The notes beneath the pieces are model-generated. The model did not search any database. It saw nothing but the letters and a program-made list of their open reading frames with translations, and was not told the origin of the DNA. This document shows positions 25,538 through 33,336 of a stretch of 64,000 bases of DNA, piece by piece. The stretch is from Zhihengliuella halotolerans. GTDB taxonomy: Bacteria > Actinomycetota > Actinomycetes > Actinomycetales > Micrococcaceae. A program made the position numbers and the translations under genes. The stretch is taken from positions 2,728,001 to 2,792,000 of the forward strand of contig NZ_SHLA01000001.1 in the NCBI RefSeq assembly GCF_004217565.1, given 5' to 3'. Within the stretch, counting starts at the first letter, position 1, and every line of letters starts with the position of its first letter.

Positions 25538-25777
25538 GGCGGCGCGTGTGAGGAGCCGGGCCCGCACCCGGTGCAGGCCGGGCATGAGCGCGTAGATCAC
25601 AATCGGGACCGCAACCGTCACCAGAACGAGGGTGCGGAGCACGGGGTGCAGTGCCTCGAGCCAGGCCCCGAAGACGAGGTTGATGATGGTGAGGGTAGGG
25701 AAGACCGCCACCCAGATCATCAGGGCCAGCTGATGTTTGTTCGGCGGCGGAACCGCCGGGGCGCGCGGCGAGCGCAT
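25535..25777 (-). CDS. Small two-TM membrane protein, 80 aa
   Basis: Two hydrophobic segments (about 17-37 and 46-67) follow a Pro-rich N-terminus, and the tail is Arg-rich. Its ATG overlaps the azoreductase stop (TGATG), so it is translated with that gene. Short proteins of this form often accompany HxlR-regulated oxidoreductases; no function is known to me. Confidence 0.7.
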   Translation of the reverse strand: MRSPRAPAVPPPNKHQLALMIWVAVFPTLTIINLVFGAWLEALHPVLRTLVLVTVAVPIVIYALMPGLHRVRARLLTRAA

Positions 25778-26454
25778 CACTTGCCGGCCAGCTCGAAGGC
25801 CCCCACGGAGCTGAGCTTGCCGGCGAATTCGGGGGCCGCGGCGGCGAGCTCGGCTTCGGCGATCCGGCGGGTGCCGTCCACGTCCCCGTTGAGCACGGTC
25901 GGGGCAAACCGGACGTGCATGGCATCCTCGATGCCCACGAAGTTCAACCAGTCGGCGAAGAACGTGCTGCTGAAATCGTTGCCGAAGGCCGCGGGAACGC
26001 CAGGGGCGTACACACCGCTGGTGTGGACGGCCATGGCCTGCTTGCCCTCCATGAGGCCGCGATAGCCGCGTTCGGGATCGAAACCGAAGCTCCACCCGGG
26101 CTGGGTGATGATGTCGATCCACTGCTTCAGCACGTAGGGGACGCCGGCGTTCCACATGGGAATGTTGAAGACGTAGGCGTCCGCCGAGGCGAACTGGTCG
26201 AACACCGCGCGAGCAGATTCCCAGGCCGTGATCTGCTCCGGCGTCTGCTCCTGACCGGAGAAGACCGCCATCTTGGCGGCCGCCGCGGTCCGGCCGAACG
26301 CTGGCAGCGCGCCGTCGTCGAACAGATCCAGAGTCTCCACCTCGATTCCGTCCTGCCCCTCGGCGCGGACGGAATCGATGAAGAGCCGCGCCAGGCGCAG
26401 GGACTCGCTGCTGGCGAAGCGGGGAGAGGCGTTGACATGCAGAATGGCTGGCAT
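25777..26454 (-). CDS. azoR: FMN-dependent NADH azoreductase / quinone reductase
   Basis: The 225-aa flavodoxin-fold enzyme has the FMN-binding ILHVNASPRFASSESLRLAR at its N-terminus, MWNAGVPYVLKQWIDIITQPGWSF in the middle and a HTSGVY loop, all typical of AzoR. It reduces quinones and azo compounds by two electrons. An AAGGA SD precedes ATG 26454. It is divergent from the HxlR regulator, which probably induces it under quinone or electrophile stress. Confidence 0.88.
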   Translation of the reverse strand: MPAILHVNASPRFASSESLRLARLFIDSVRAEGQDGIEVETLDLFDDGALPAFGRTAAAAKMAVFSGQEQTPEQITAWESARAVFDQFASADAYVFNIPMWNAGVPYVLKQWIDIITQPGWSFGFDPERGYRGLMEGKQAMAVHTSGVYAPGVPAAFGNDFSSTFFADWLNFVGIEDAMHVRFAPTVLNGDVDGTRRIAEAELAAAAPEFAGKLSSVGAFELAGK

Positions 26455-26552
26455 TGGTGTCCTTCCGAAGATCGTTGACCGGCACCCGGTGTGCCCGCTG
26501 TCGATCCTGACGCAGTCGCGCTGACCTGGGAAGAACGCACTTTTCGGTGCCC

Positions 26553-26572
26553 GAGGCACCTCGAGGTGCCTC
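26553..26572. promoter_or_regulatory. 20-bp perfect palindrome between azoR and hxlR
   Basis: GAGGCACCTCGAGGTGCCTC lies in the divergent promoter region, 64 bp before hxlR. It is the likely HxlR operator; a further partial copy, GGTGCC, lies just upstream. Confidence 0.65.
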
Positions 26573-26635
26573 CCTCCCCACGTAGGCTGGTCCCACCACT
26601 CGAATGGATCGATCGGATCAGAAGGGCACCGGGAC

Positions 26636-27043
26636 ATGACCCTCACAGCCGAACAGAAGCGCCAGGCGGCCAAGGAGCGCTACAACGCGTCGCTGGAGCA
26701 CTGTCCGGCGCGCCAACTCCTGGAGACGATCAGCAGCAAGTGGGTCGCGCTGATCCTGCTCGCGCTGGTCGACGGGCAGCAGCGGCACAGCGACCTCCGA
26801 CGGCGGATTCCCGGAGCCAGCCAGAAGATGCTGACGTCAACCCTGCGCTCGCTGGAACGCGACGGGCTGATCGCGCGACACGTGACGGCTTCCGTTCCCG
26901 TGCGCACGGACTACGAGCTCACCGACCTCGGGCACTCGCTTCTGCGCGTCGTCACCGAAATGAAGGAGTGGGCCGAGGAGAACATGGACGACGTTGCGGC
27001 GTCCCGCATGGACCACGACCGGCACCGGCTCGAGTTCGACTAA
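26636..27043 (+). CDS. HxlR family winged-helix regulator
   Basis: The 135-aa protein shows the HxlR pattern: a Cys near the N-terminus (HCPARQLLETISSKWVALILLAL), RHSDLRRRIPGASQKMLTSTLRSLERDGLI and YELTDLGHSL. In relatives the N-terminal Cys senses electrophiles. It is divergent from azoR, with a 20-bp palindrome between them, the classic arrangement for YodB/HypR-like control of an azoreductase. Its end overlaps the end of the next gene by 4 bp. Confidence 0.9.
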   Translation: MTLTAEQKRQAAKERYNASLEHCPARQLLETISSKWVALILLALVDGQQRHSDLRRRIPGASQKMLTSTLRSLERDGLIARHVTASVPVRTDYELTDLGHSLLRVVTEMKEWAEENMDDVAASRMDHDRHRLEFD

Positions 27044-27258
27044 CCGCGCTTCCGCGCCCACAGGAGTAGTTGGACCGCGGCGACGAGAAGCGTCACGCCG
27101 AACACGATCGGCCAGCCGAAATCGAAGATGACCAGCGCCGGCACCGCGACGGCGAGTGCAACGACAGCCCAGACGAACGACGTCCAACGGCTCTGCTCCT
27201 CGTGGCTCCCCGACTCCCGGTAGTCTCGCTCGTCGACTTTCCTCATCGGCTGAATCAT
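27040..27258 (-). CDS. Small two-TM membrane protein, 72 aa
   Basis: A charged N-terminus of about 30 residues is followed by two TM segments (about 30-48 and 50-66) and a short Arg/Lys tail. ATG 27258 was chosen by the GAAAGAG about 12 nt upstream; an ATG four codons later is possible. It converges on hxlR with a 4-bp overlap. Function unknown. Confidence 0.6.
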   Translation of the reverse strand: MIQPMRKVDERDYRESGSHEEQSRWTSFVWAVVALAVAVPALVIFDFGWPIVFGVTLLVAAVQLLLWARKRG

Positions 27259-27312
27259 CGTCTGTTCACTCTTTCCGGATTCGGTCGGGAACGCGCCGCT
27301 TCGCCCTGGCAT

Positions 27313-28125
27313 TCAGAGCTCGCGCTCGTAGGTCCACGGCAGGTCGGTGACGTCCAGGCGGTGGGTCCCGGCGGTCGGGGGCGCCCCGGGCAGGTGCGGG
27401 CCGTGGCCGGCGGCGGCGAGCTCGTCCTCCCAGCCCGCATCCCCGTGCCAGAGCACGTACTTCCGGCCGCCTTCGGCGAACTGTTGACTGCGGAAGGCCT
27501 CGAACTCCACTCCCGATCCCCCGCTGGCGCGCGCCTCGGCGGCGGCCACCGCGTCGGCGACCGTCGCCGAACCGGCAAGCGTTGCGAGTTCGTGCAACGT
27601 CACCCACGTCGGCGGGACCAGCAGCATCTCTCCGGCCCCATGGCGCGCGAGTGCGTCGGCCGGCGTCAGCCACTCGGCCTCAGCATGCTCTCCGGGACTG
27701 AGCCGGACGGGAGCGTCCGCACCCGCCGTGAGCGGAGCGAGGAAGTACCAGGCGCGCATGCGCTTCGGTGCGCCCACGGGCGGAACCCAGCAGGTCAACG
27801 GGACGAGGTTGCCGGAGTCCAGCAGCAGCCCGGTCTCCTCCTCCGTCTCGCGCACGGCCGCGGCACGGGCAGCCGCGCGCAACCCGGCCGGCACCTCGCG
27901 GACGGGCACGTCCGCACCCCAGGAGGCGGCGGCGTCGTGCCGGTACTCCTCCGAGGTGTCCTCGGGGTCGACGTAGCCGCCCGGGAACACCCAGGCTCCC
28001 GCGAACGAGCCGCGGTCCAGCCTGCGCAGCATGAGCACCTCGAGCCCTGCGGGCCCGTCACGTACGACGACGGCGCTCGCGGCGTCGCCGTCGACCCGGG
28101 TCGGCTCCGGGAAATCTTTCGTCAT
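27313..28125 (-). CDS. Nudix hydrolase, NUDT19-like with an insertion in the Nudix box
   Basis: The 270-aa protein has WVFPGGYVDPED (about 45-56) and the catalytic RETEEETGLLL (about 93-103). The distance between the Gly and the RE...EE core is longer than the standard GX5EX7REUXEEXGU. That insertion is known from the NUDT19/RP2p group, which hydrolyses CoA or acyl-CoA. SD GGAGG precedes ATG 28125. It is divergent from the following NAD(P)-binding gene. A CoA-type substrate is inference. Confidence 0.82.
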   Translation of the reverse strand: MTKDFPEPTRVDGDAASAVVVRDGPAGLEVLMLRRLDRGSFAGAWVFPGGYVDPEDTSEEYRHDAAASWGADVPVREVPAGLRAAARAAAVRETEEETGLLLDSGNLVPLTCWVPPVGAPKRMRAWYFLAPLTAGADAPVRLSPGEHAEAEWLTPADALARHGAGEMLLVPPTWVTLHELATLAGSATVADAVAAAEARASGGSGVEFEAFRSQQFAEGGRKYVLWHGDAGWEDELAAAGHGPHLPGAPPTAGTHRLDVTDLPWTYEREL

Positions 28126-28209
28126 GTGGCCTCCTGCTGGAATGCTAGCGCGGTCGAGTGCGTTGAACGAGGCGCAGAGCTTGAACCTACAACCAATGAG
28201 GAGCTGTTC

Positions 28210-28812
28210 ATGAAGATCGCAGTCTACGGAGCCACCGGCATGGTCGGAAGCCAGATCGTCGCCGAGGCGAAGAACCGCGGCCACGAGGTCACGGCCGTCT
28301 CCCGCAGCGGGGCCGAGGTGCCGGGCGCCGCGTCGTTCACGGCGGAGCTCGGCGACCTCGCCGCGTACCGCGAGCTGGGCGCCAGCCACGACGTCGTCGT
28401 GCTGTCCGTGCCGACCCCGCGCGACGGCAGCGACCACGCTCCGATCCGCGAGGCGCACGAGGCGATCGCCGAGACTCTCATCCCGGCCCGCGTGTTCGTG
28501 GTCGGCGGCGCTGGTGCGCTCGAGGTCGACGGCGTGCAGCTGCGCAACACCGACGGCTTCCCCGAGGCCTACAAGCCCGAGGCCGACAGCTTCGCCGAGA
28601 TTCTGAACTACTACCAGGACTCCTCAGGCGTGAACTGGACGATGCTGGCCCCGGCCCCGATGATCGCCCCCGGCGAGCGCACGGGCGAGTACAAGGTCGG
28701 CGTGAACTCGCCGGTCGGCGACTCGGTCTCGACGCAGGACTTCGCCGTCGCCGTGCTCGACGAGCTGGAGTCCCCGAAGAACGAGAACCGCCGCTTCACC
28801 GTCGCCAACTGA
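28210..28812 (+). CDS. NAD(P)-binding protein of the NmrA/atypical SDR type
   Basis: The 200-aa protein begins MKIAVYGATGMVGSQIVAEA, an atypical-SDR dinucleotide site, with VVGGAGALEVDG in the middle and MLAPAPMIAPGERTG near residue 150, as in NAD-dependent epimerase/NmrA-like YwnB-type proteins. Catalytic Ser-Tyr-Lys are not obvious. GAGGAG lies 8 nt upstream, inside a five-codon ATG frame (28195) whose stop overlaps this ATG. The 13-nt sequence AACCTACAACCAA at 28184-28196 also occurs at the arsR start. Confidence 0.8.
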   Translation: MKIAVYGATGMVGSQIVAEAKNRGHEVTAVSRSGAEVPGAASFTAELGDLAAYRELGASHDVVVLSVPTPRDGSDHAPIREAHEAIAETLIPARVFVVGGAGALEVDGVQLRNTDGFPEAYKPEADSFAEILNYYQDSSGVNWTMLAPAPMIAPGERTGEYKVGVNSPVGDSVSTQDFAVAVLDELESPKNENRRFTVAN

Positions 28813-28838
28813 GTCGACCAGCGGCGGGCGGCGCCGCA

Positions 28839-28929
28839 GCGTCGTCGTTCTGAGCGGTCGGATCGCGTTTCATCCGCCCAGAACGACGACGCAGGGCCGG
28901 GGTGGCGCATGCTGCCACCCCGGCCCTGC
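28839..28929 (+). terminator. Double hairpin terminator
   Basis: Stem 1 pairs GCGTCGTCGTTCTG (28839-28852) with CAGAACGACGACGC (28879-28892). Stem 2 is a perfect 16-bp stem (28891-28906 with 28914-28929) with a 7-nt loop GCATGCT. The two stems share two bases, so they follow each other directly after the NmrA-like gene. Confidence 0.8.
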
Positions 28930-28967
28930 TCTAGCCGGACAGATCCGGGACCCCTAACATGGGCGGC

Positions 28968-29429
28968 ATGCGGATCGACCGGGCCTCACGACACATCGCC
29001 GCCGGCGCCGACGCCGTCCTGTCGGCGTTCACCGAGCCAGCGGCGTTTCTCGCCTGGCTGCCGCCGGCCGGCATGAGCGGGCGGCTCGAGCGCTTCGACC
29101 CGCGCATCGGCGGCGGCTTCCGCATGGTGCTCACCTACGACGACCCGCCGGACGGTGGCGGCAAGTCGGGCGCGGACACCGACACCGCCGAAGCCCGCAT
29201 CGCCGAGCTCGGCCCGCGGGGGATCGTCTGGCTCGTCGATTTCCCCTCCGATGACCCCGCCGCCTCCGGAACCATGACCATGGTCTGGTCCCTCACCCCG
29301 GACGACGCCGGCACGCTCGTGAGCGTCGAAGCCTCCGACGTCCCGGAGGCCATCGAGCCCGCCGCCCACGCTGAAGGTCTCGCGTCCTCGCTCGCGCAAC
29401 TCGCGGCCGTCGTCGTACGGCCCGCCTGA
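28968..29429 (+). CDS. SRPBCC (AHSA1-like) domain protein
   Basis: The 153-aa protein has the START/AHSA1 pattern: DAVLSAFTEPAAFLAWLPPAGMSG, F-D-P-R-I-G-G-G-F-R-M-V-L and a C-terminal helix. The family binds hydrophobic ligands or acts in stress responses. The start is leaderless (TAACAT, 7 nt, ATG 28968); an in-frame ATG at 28959 would overlap the -10. Ligand unknown. The double hairpin upstream isolates it from the preceding gene. Confidence 0.82.
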   Translation: MRIDRASRHIAAGADAVLSAFTEPAAFLAWLPPAGMSGRLERFDPRIGGGFRMVLTYDDPPDGGGKSGADTDTAEARIAELGPRGIVWLVDFPSDDPAASGTMTMVWSLTPDDAGTLVSVEASDVPEAIEPAAHAEGLASSLAQLAAVVVRPA

Positions 29430-29443
29430 GCCGGGCGTTAGCC

Positions 29444-30193
29444 CTAGCCGCCGAAACCGACCGGAACCGCGACGACCTGCTCCAGACTGCCGTCCATGGC
29501 GCTGTAGGTCAGGAACAGGACGGCGCCCTGCCCCGAACCGGGATCAGTAAAGGCGATGTCTCCGGAGAACGGCCCGAGGTCGGGTCCGCCGCTGCCCGTG
29601 ACCGGCTCCTGCCCGAGCACGTCGCCGTCGACCCCGCGGACCTGCACCACCACGTTGCCCTCGAAGGCGACCGCCTCACCACCGACTGTCACCGGCGAGG
29701 AGATTGCCGCGCCCGAGACCGGCTCGGCGACCTGGATGTCAGGGGTCGTGGACCCGATGACGTACCAGGCGTCGTCGGACATCTGCCGGACGAGGACCGT
29801 GGTGACTCGATTGCCGCCGGCCGAAACCTCGAACTCGCCCGACCTGCTGTCGCCCTGCATGTAGTCGGAAATCTCCGGGGCGGCGAACTCCGCGTAGTCG
29901 GCGGTGAAGCCGCCCACCGCCGATTCGGGATCGACGAAGTCGCTCTCGCCCGGGGCGGGATAGACGACGGACGCCGCCTCCTCCGCGGGGAGCGATGCGG
30001 ACGGCGCGTCCGTCGGCGTCACGCTCGGCTGAGGGGTCGCCGTGGCGGACGGCGAACCTGGCGTCGTGGTCTCCGCAGGGGCCGAACCGGTGCCGGTCGG
30101 GACACTCGGGTCGCCCGGGCTGCACGCACTGAGCAGCCCGATGCACACCGCCGCCACGGCGGCGGCTCCCGCGCGCGCTCTCGTAGTTCTCAT
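29444..30193 (-). CDS. Lipoprotein with C-terminal Gmad2-like Ig domain
   Basis: A lipoprotein signal with L-S-A-C (Cys24) is followed by a Ser/Thr/Pro/Ala-rich linker (about 25-75), a middle domain, and a C-terminal segment (about 155-249; ISSPVTVGGEAVAFEGNVVV ... FLTYSAMDGS) that resembles the Gmad2 immunoglobulin-like domain. It is a cell-surface protein of unknown role. It converges on the SRPBCC gene, 14 bp apart, with no clear terminator. Confidence 0.78.
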   Translation of the reverse strand: MRTTRARAGAAAVAAVCIGLLSACSPGDPSVPTGTGSAPAETTTPGSPSATATPQPSVTPTDAPSASLPAEEAASVVYPAPGESDFVDPESAVGGFTADYAEFAAPEISDYMQGDSRSGEFEVSAGGNRVTTVLVRQMSDDAWYVIGSTTPDIQVAEPVSGAAISSPVTVGGEAVAFEGNVVVQVRGVDGDVLGQEPVTGSGGPDLGPFSGDIAFTDPGSGQGAVLFLTYSAMDGSLEQVVAVPVGFGG

Positions 30194-30369
30194 GGTTCAA
30201 GGAAACCACCGCGCGACCGGGGGCAACAGGGGCGCCCGGATTCGATTCGGCCACGATCCGACGGCGATACGGTTACGCGCGCTCCCGCTATGCGCCCGCC
30301 GTCGGACTCTGCCGCGGCACCCGGCTGAAACCCGGGCGAATCCCAGCCAGCGGGCGTAACGTTCGAGAC

Positions 30370-31188
30370 ATGGGACCAGCACCGATCGTCGTGACCGGCG
30401 GGACAGGAACCCTGGGCCGCGCCGTCGTCTCCGAGCTCGAGCGCCGCGGGCGTCGCGTCCGCGTGCTCAGCCGCTCCCCCGCGCCCGGGGCCCTGCCCGC
30501 CGGCCGCGAGTGGGCCACAGCGGACCTGCTGGAGGGCGAGAGCGCCGACATCGGACGTGCCGTCTCCGGCTCGGAGACGGTCATTCACTGCGCCACCACG
30601 CTCAACGGGCCGCGAGACGTGACGGTGGCGCAGCAGATGATCGCGGCGTGCGCGGCCGCCGGAGTGCGGCACTTCGTGCTCGTCTCGATCGTCGGAATCG
30701 ACCGCATCCCTTTGTCCTACTACCGGGGCAAGCTCGAGGTCGAGCGACTCGTCGCGGCGTCCGGCGTGCCGGCCACGATTCAGCGCGCCACGCAGTTCCA
30801 CGACCTCGTCCGCTCCCTGTTTGCCCGACTGGCGCGGCTGCCGATCCTGTTGGTGCCGGACATGAACTTCCAGTCGGTCGACGTCGCCGATGTGGCCGCC
30901 CGGCTGGCCGACGTCGCCTGCCGCGGGCCCCAGGGCCGGGTTGCCGACTTCGGCGGACCGCGCATCGACTGCTCGGTCGACATGGCGCGGGAATTCGTGG
31001 CCACCTCAGGCCTGCGCCGCCGCGTCGTGCCGCTGCGGGTGCCCCGCTTCCTGCAGCAAGGGGCCGTGCGCGCGCTCGCGGACGGGGCGAACCTCGTCGG
31101 CGACGACGCCCCACGCGGCACGACGACGTTCGCGGACCACCTGGCGGCGCACCCCGACCCGGCCGCGCGCGAATACCGCGACGCGTAA
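30370..31188 (+). CDS. NmrA-like NAD(P)-binding protein
   Basis: The 272-aa protein has the nucleotide motif VVTGGTGTLGRAVVSEL, then HFVLVSIVGIDRIPLSYYRGKLEVERLVAASGVPATIQRATQF, the pattern of actinobacterial SDR family NAD(P)-binding proteins with an S-x-Y-x-x-K-like element. It may be a reductase or a redox sensor. The start is leaderless: TAACGT 7 nt before ATG 30370. It stands alone, divergent from the Gmad2 lipoprotein. Confidence 0.83.
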   Translation: MGPAPIVVTGGTGTLGRAVVSELERRGRRVRVLSRSPAPGALPAGREWATADLLEGESADIGRAVSGSETVIHCATTLNGPRDVTVAQQMIAACAAAGVRHFVLVSIVGIDRIPLSYYRGKLEVERLVAASGVPATIQRATQFHDLVRSLFARLARLPILLVPDMNFQSVDVADVAARLADVACRGPQGRVADFGGPRIDCSVDMAREFVATSGLRRRVVPLRVPRFLQQGAVRALADGANLVGDDAPRGTTTFADHLAAHPDPAAREYRDA

Positions 31189-31321
31189 AGCGCCGCAGGC
31201 CGCGTCCGGGGCAAGTCACAGCACGCCGACAAGGCCTCCACAGTCACCCCATAGACCCCGTCCCCAGACTTGAGAGCGAAGGCCTTCCCGCCTTCGAACC
31301 CTCAACAGGAAGGACCATGTC

Positions 31322-31690
31322 ATGGACACCAACACCACCGGGAACAGCACCGAACCCCGCCGCTCGCGCGCGAAGATCCTCGGCGCGTCCACTGCCGTCG
31401 CCGTCGCCGGGCTGCTCGGGCTGGGCGTGATGTCGGCGAACGCCGCCGAGACCGGGGACCCCGCCGATTCGTCGGTCTCCGCGGAGGCGCCGGACCAGGG
31501 CGCCGAGGCCGGAGCGGAGTCGACGGCCCCGGAGGACGGAACCGGCGCCCAGCCCGATCGCGGCGAGCGCGACGGTTCCGGCGCGGGCTGCGACGACGCC
31601 GGCGGGCCCGCACCCGAGCAGAACGCCGAGTCGGATACCGATGCGGACACGGACGCGACGGCCGAGACCTCGCTCTTCACTACCACGTAG
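31322..31690 (+). CDS. Small secreted acidic protein, 122 aa
   Basis: An N-terminal signal peptide (RRSRAKILGASTAVAVAGLL then A-N-A-A-E, cleavage near residue 40) is followed by about 80 residues rich in Asp, Glu, Ala, Gly and Thr with no predicted fold. The only Cys is in SGAGCDDAGG. SD AGGAAGG precedes ATG 31322. It resembles low-complexity secreted proteins common in Arthrobacter; function unknown. Confidence 0.6.
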   Translation: MDTNTTGNSTEPRRSRAKILGASTAVAVAGLLGLGVMSANAAETGDPADSSVSAEAPDQGAEAGAESTAPEDGTGAQPDRGERDGSGAGCDDAGGPAPEQNAESDTDADTDATAETSLFTTT

Positions 31691-31825
31691 CCCCGGGCGG
31701 GCCCCGCCCTACCCGGTCGCGCGGAACCCGCGGGCCGCCGTCGTACCCCCTTTCCCCACGACGGCGGCCCGCCGGCATTTAATTCCCGGTGACCCCTTGC
31801 GCTTCGAACCTGCGCGGGCGTAACC

Positions 31826-31843
31826 TACAACCAAATGGTTGTA
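31826..31843. promoter_or_regulatory. 18-bp operator candidate overlapping the arsR start codon
   Basis: TACAACCAAATGGTTGTA is a perfect inverted repeat (8-bp arms, 2-bp spacer) containing the arsR ATG (31835-31837). TAACCT just upstream is a likely -10, so a bound repressor would block both polymerase and a leaderless start. Confidence 0.7.
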
Positions 31844-32176
31844 CATCAGTTATCGAATGCAGAAGTGGACCGGATTTTCCGGGCCCTGGCGGACGCCACG
31901 CGGAGAGACATCGTGCGGCGGACGCTCACCGGCGAGGCCTCCGTCTCGGAGCTCGCCGGCGACTACGACATGTCGTTCGCGGCGGTCCAGAAGCACGTCG
32001 CCACCCTCGAGGCCGCCGGCCTCGTCACCAAATACCCGCGCGGCCGGGAGCGCATGGTCCGCGGAAAACCCGAGAACCTTCGGCAGGTACAGCAGCTGCT
32101 GTCGCACTTCGAGGAGCTCTGGCGCTCACGCGTCGGTCGCCTCGATGCACTTCTAGCCGAGGATCCAACACCGTAG
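31835..32176 (+). CDS. ArsR family regulator of an SRPBCC operon
   Basis: The 113-aa winged-helix protein (IFRALADATRRDIVRRTL, SVSELAGDYDMSFAAVQKHVATLEAAGLV) lacks the metal-binding ELCVCDL motif and belongs to the group paired with AHSA1/SRPBCC partners. ATG 35-37 of the palindrome gives a leaderless start after TAACCT. The SRPBCC gene follows 15 bp downstream. The regulator probably senses a small molecule rather than metal. Confidence 0.88.
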   Translation: MVVHQLSNAEVDRIFRALADATRRDIVRRTLTGEASVSELAGDYDMSFAAVQKHVATLEAAGLVTKYPRGRERMVRGKPENLRQVQQLLSHFEELWRSRVGRLDALLAEDPTP

Positions 32177-32191
32177 GAGAAAGGCAAGACC

Positions 32192-33166
32192 ATGCCCATC
32201 ACCACCATCGATAAAGACGTGGACGCCCTCACGCTCACCGTCGTCGCCGACTTCCCGGCGCCCGTGCGGCGCTTGTGGGACGCCTATCAGGACCCCCGCC
32301 AGCTCGAGAAGTTCTGGGGCCCGCCCAGCTACCCCGCGACCTTCACCCGCCACGATGCCTACCCCGGCGGGCTGACCACCTATTACATGACCGGCCCCGA
32401 GGGCGATACGCACGGCGGCTACTGGGAGTGGCTCGCGATCGACGCCCCGAACTCCTTCGAAGTGCTCGACGGATTCCTCACCGACGACGGCGAACCGAAT
32501 CTGGACATGCCACGGATCCGCATGACGTTCGCGTTCGAGGCCACCGACGCCGGTTCCCGGATGACCACAACGAGCCACTTCGCCTCTCGCGAGAACCTCG
32601 AAGAGCTCGTCGCGATGGGCATGATGGAGGGCATGAAAGAAGCGATGGGGCAGATCGACGCGGTCATCGCCGACCTGGAGGCCTTCGCCGCCGGCCGCGG
32701 GACCGACGCGCAGATCCTCTCCGACACGCAGGTGCGCATCTCGCGCGTGGTGCGCGGCGACGTCGAGCAGGTCTGGCGCGCGCACAACGAACCGGACCTG
32801 CTCAAGCGCTGGATGCTCGGCCCCGAGGGCTGGAGCATGCCGGTCTGCGAGGTGGCCTCCTCCGTCGGCGAGACATACCGCTACGAGTGGGAGAACGACG
32901 CAGACCAGCAGCGCTTTGGCTTCACCGGCGAGCTACTCGGGGCTGAGGCCCCGCACCGGATGGTCACGACGGAGGCCATGATCGGCAACGAGGGGACGGC
33001 GACCCGCAACGAGATGACGCTCACGCCGGTGGACGGCGGGACGCTCGTCAGCATGCTGATCACCTATCCCGACGCGGAGACCCGCGACATGATCCTGGCG
33101 ACCGGCATGACCGACGGCATGGAGACCAGCTACGCCCGACTCGAACAGGCCGTCCTGACCGCCTGA
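32192..33166 (+). CDS. Tandem SRPBCC (AHSA1) protein, 324 aa
   Basis: Two AHSA1/START-like domains lie in tandem. The first (about 10-160) has PAPVRRLWDAYQDPRQLEKFWGPPSYPATF, and the second (about 170-320) has RGDVEQVWRAHNEPDLLKRWMLGPEGWSMP. The first ends with a helix rich in Met and Gly (AMGMMEGMKEAMGQ) and the second with the similar ATGMTDGMETSYARLEQ, supporting internal duplication. Family members usually have one domain of about 150 aa. AGGAGAAAGG precedes the ATG; it is co-transcribed with arsR. Confidence 0.85.
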   Translation: MPITTIDKDVDALTLTVVADFPAPVRRLWDAYQDPRQLEKFWGPPSYPATFTRHDAYPGGLTTYYMTGPEGDTHGGYWEWLAIDAPNSFEVLDGFLTDDGEPNLDMPRIRMTFAFEATDAGSRMTTTSHFASRENLEELVAMGMMEGMKEAMGQIDAVIADLEAFAAGRGTDAQILSDTQVRISRVVRGDVEQVWRAHNEPDLLKRWMLGPEGWSMPVCEVASSVGETYRYEWENDADQQRFGFTGELLGAEAPHRMVTTEAMIGNEGTATRNEMTLTPVDGGTLVSMLITYPDAETRDMILATGMTDGMETSYARLEQAVLTA

Positions 33167-33314
33167 CGCACTCCGCGATCCCCACCGAAAGAGCCTGACC
33201 TGTTGACTTGAGCCGCACCATCCCGGCGCCCCCTTGGTCAACACGTCAGGCTCTCGTGGCGCGGGTGCCGGAAATAGTTCCGCACGGTCTGGATTGTTCC
33301 GCGCGGCAGTGGCA

Positions 33315-33336
33315 GTATGTGTCACGTGACACATAC
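33315..33336. promoter_or_regulatory. 22-bp perfect palindrome covering the S9 peptidase start
   Basis: The left half GTATGTGTCAC is followed immediately by its exact complement, reading outward from the central CACGTG. Both possible start codons (ATG 33317, GTG 33326) lie inside it. The outer TGTG...CACA recalls CRP/GlxR sites, but the TGTGT-N6-ACACA form also suits TetR-type operators. Confidence 0.65.
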
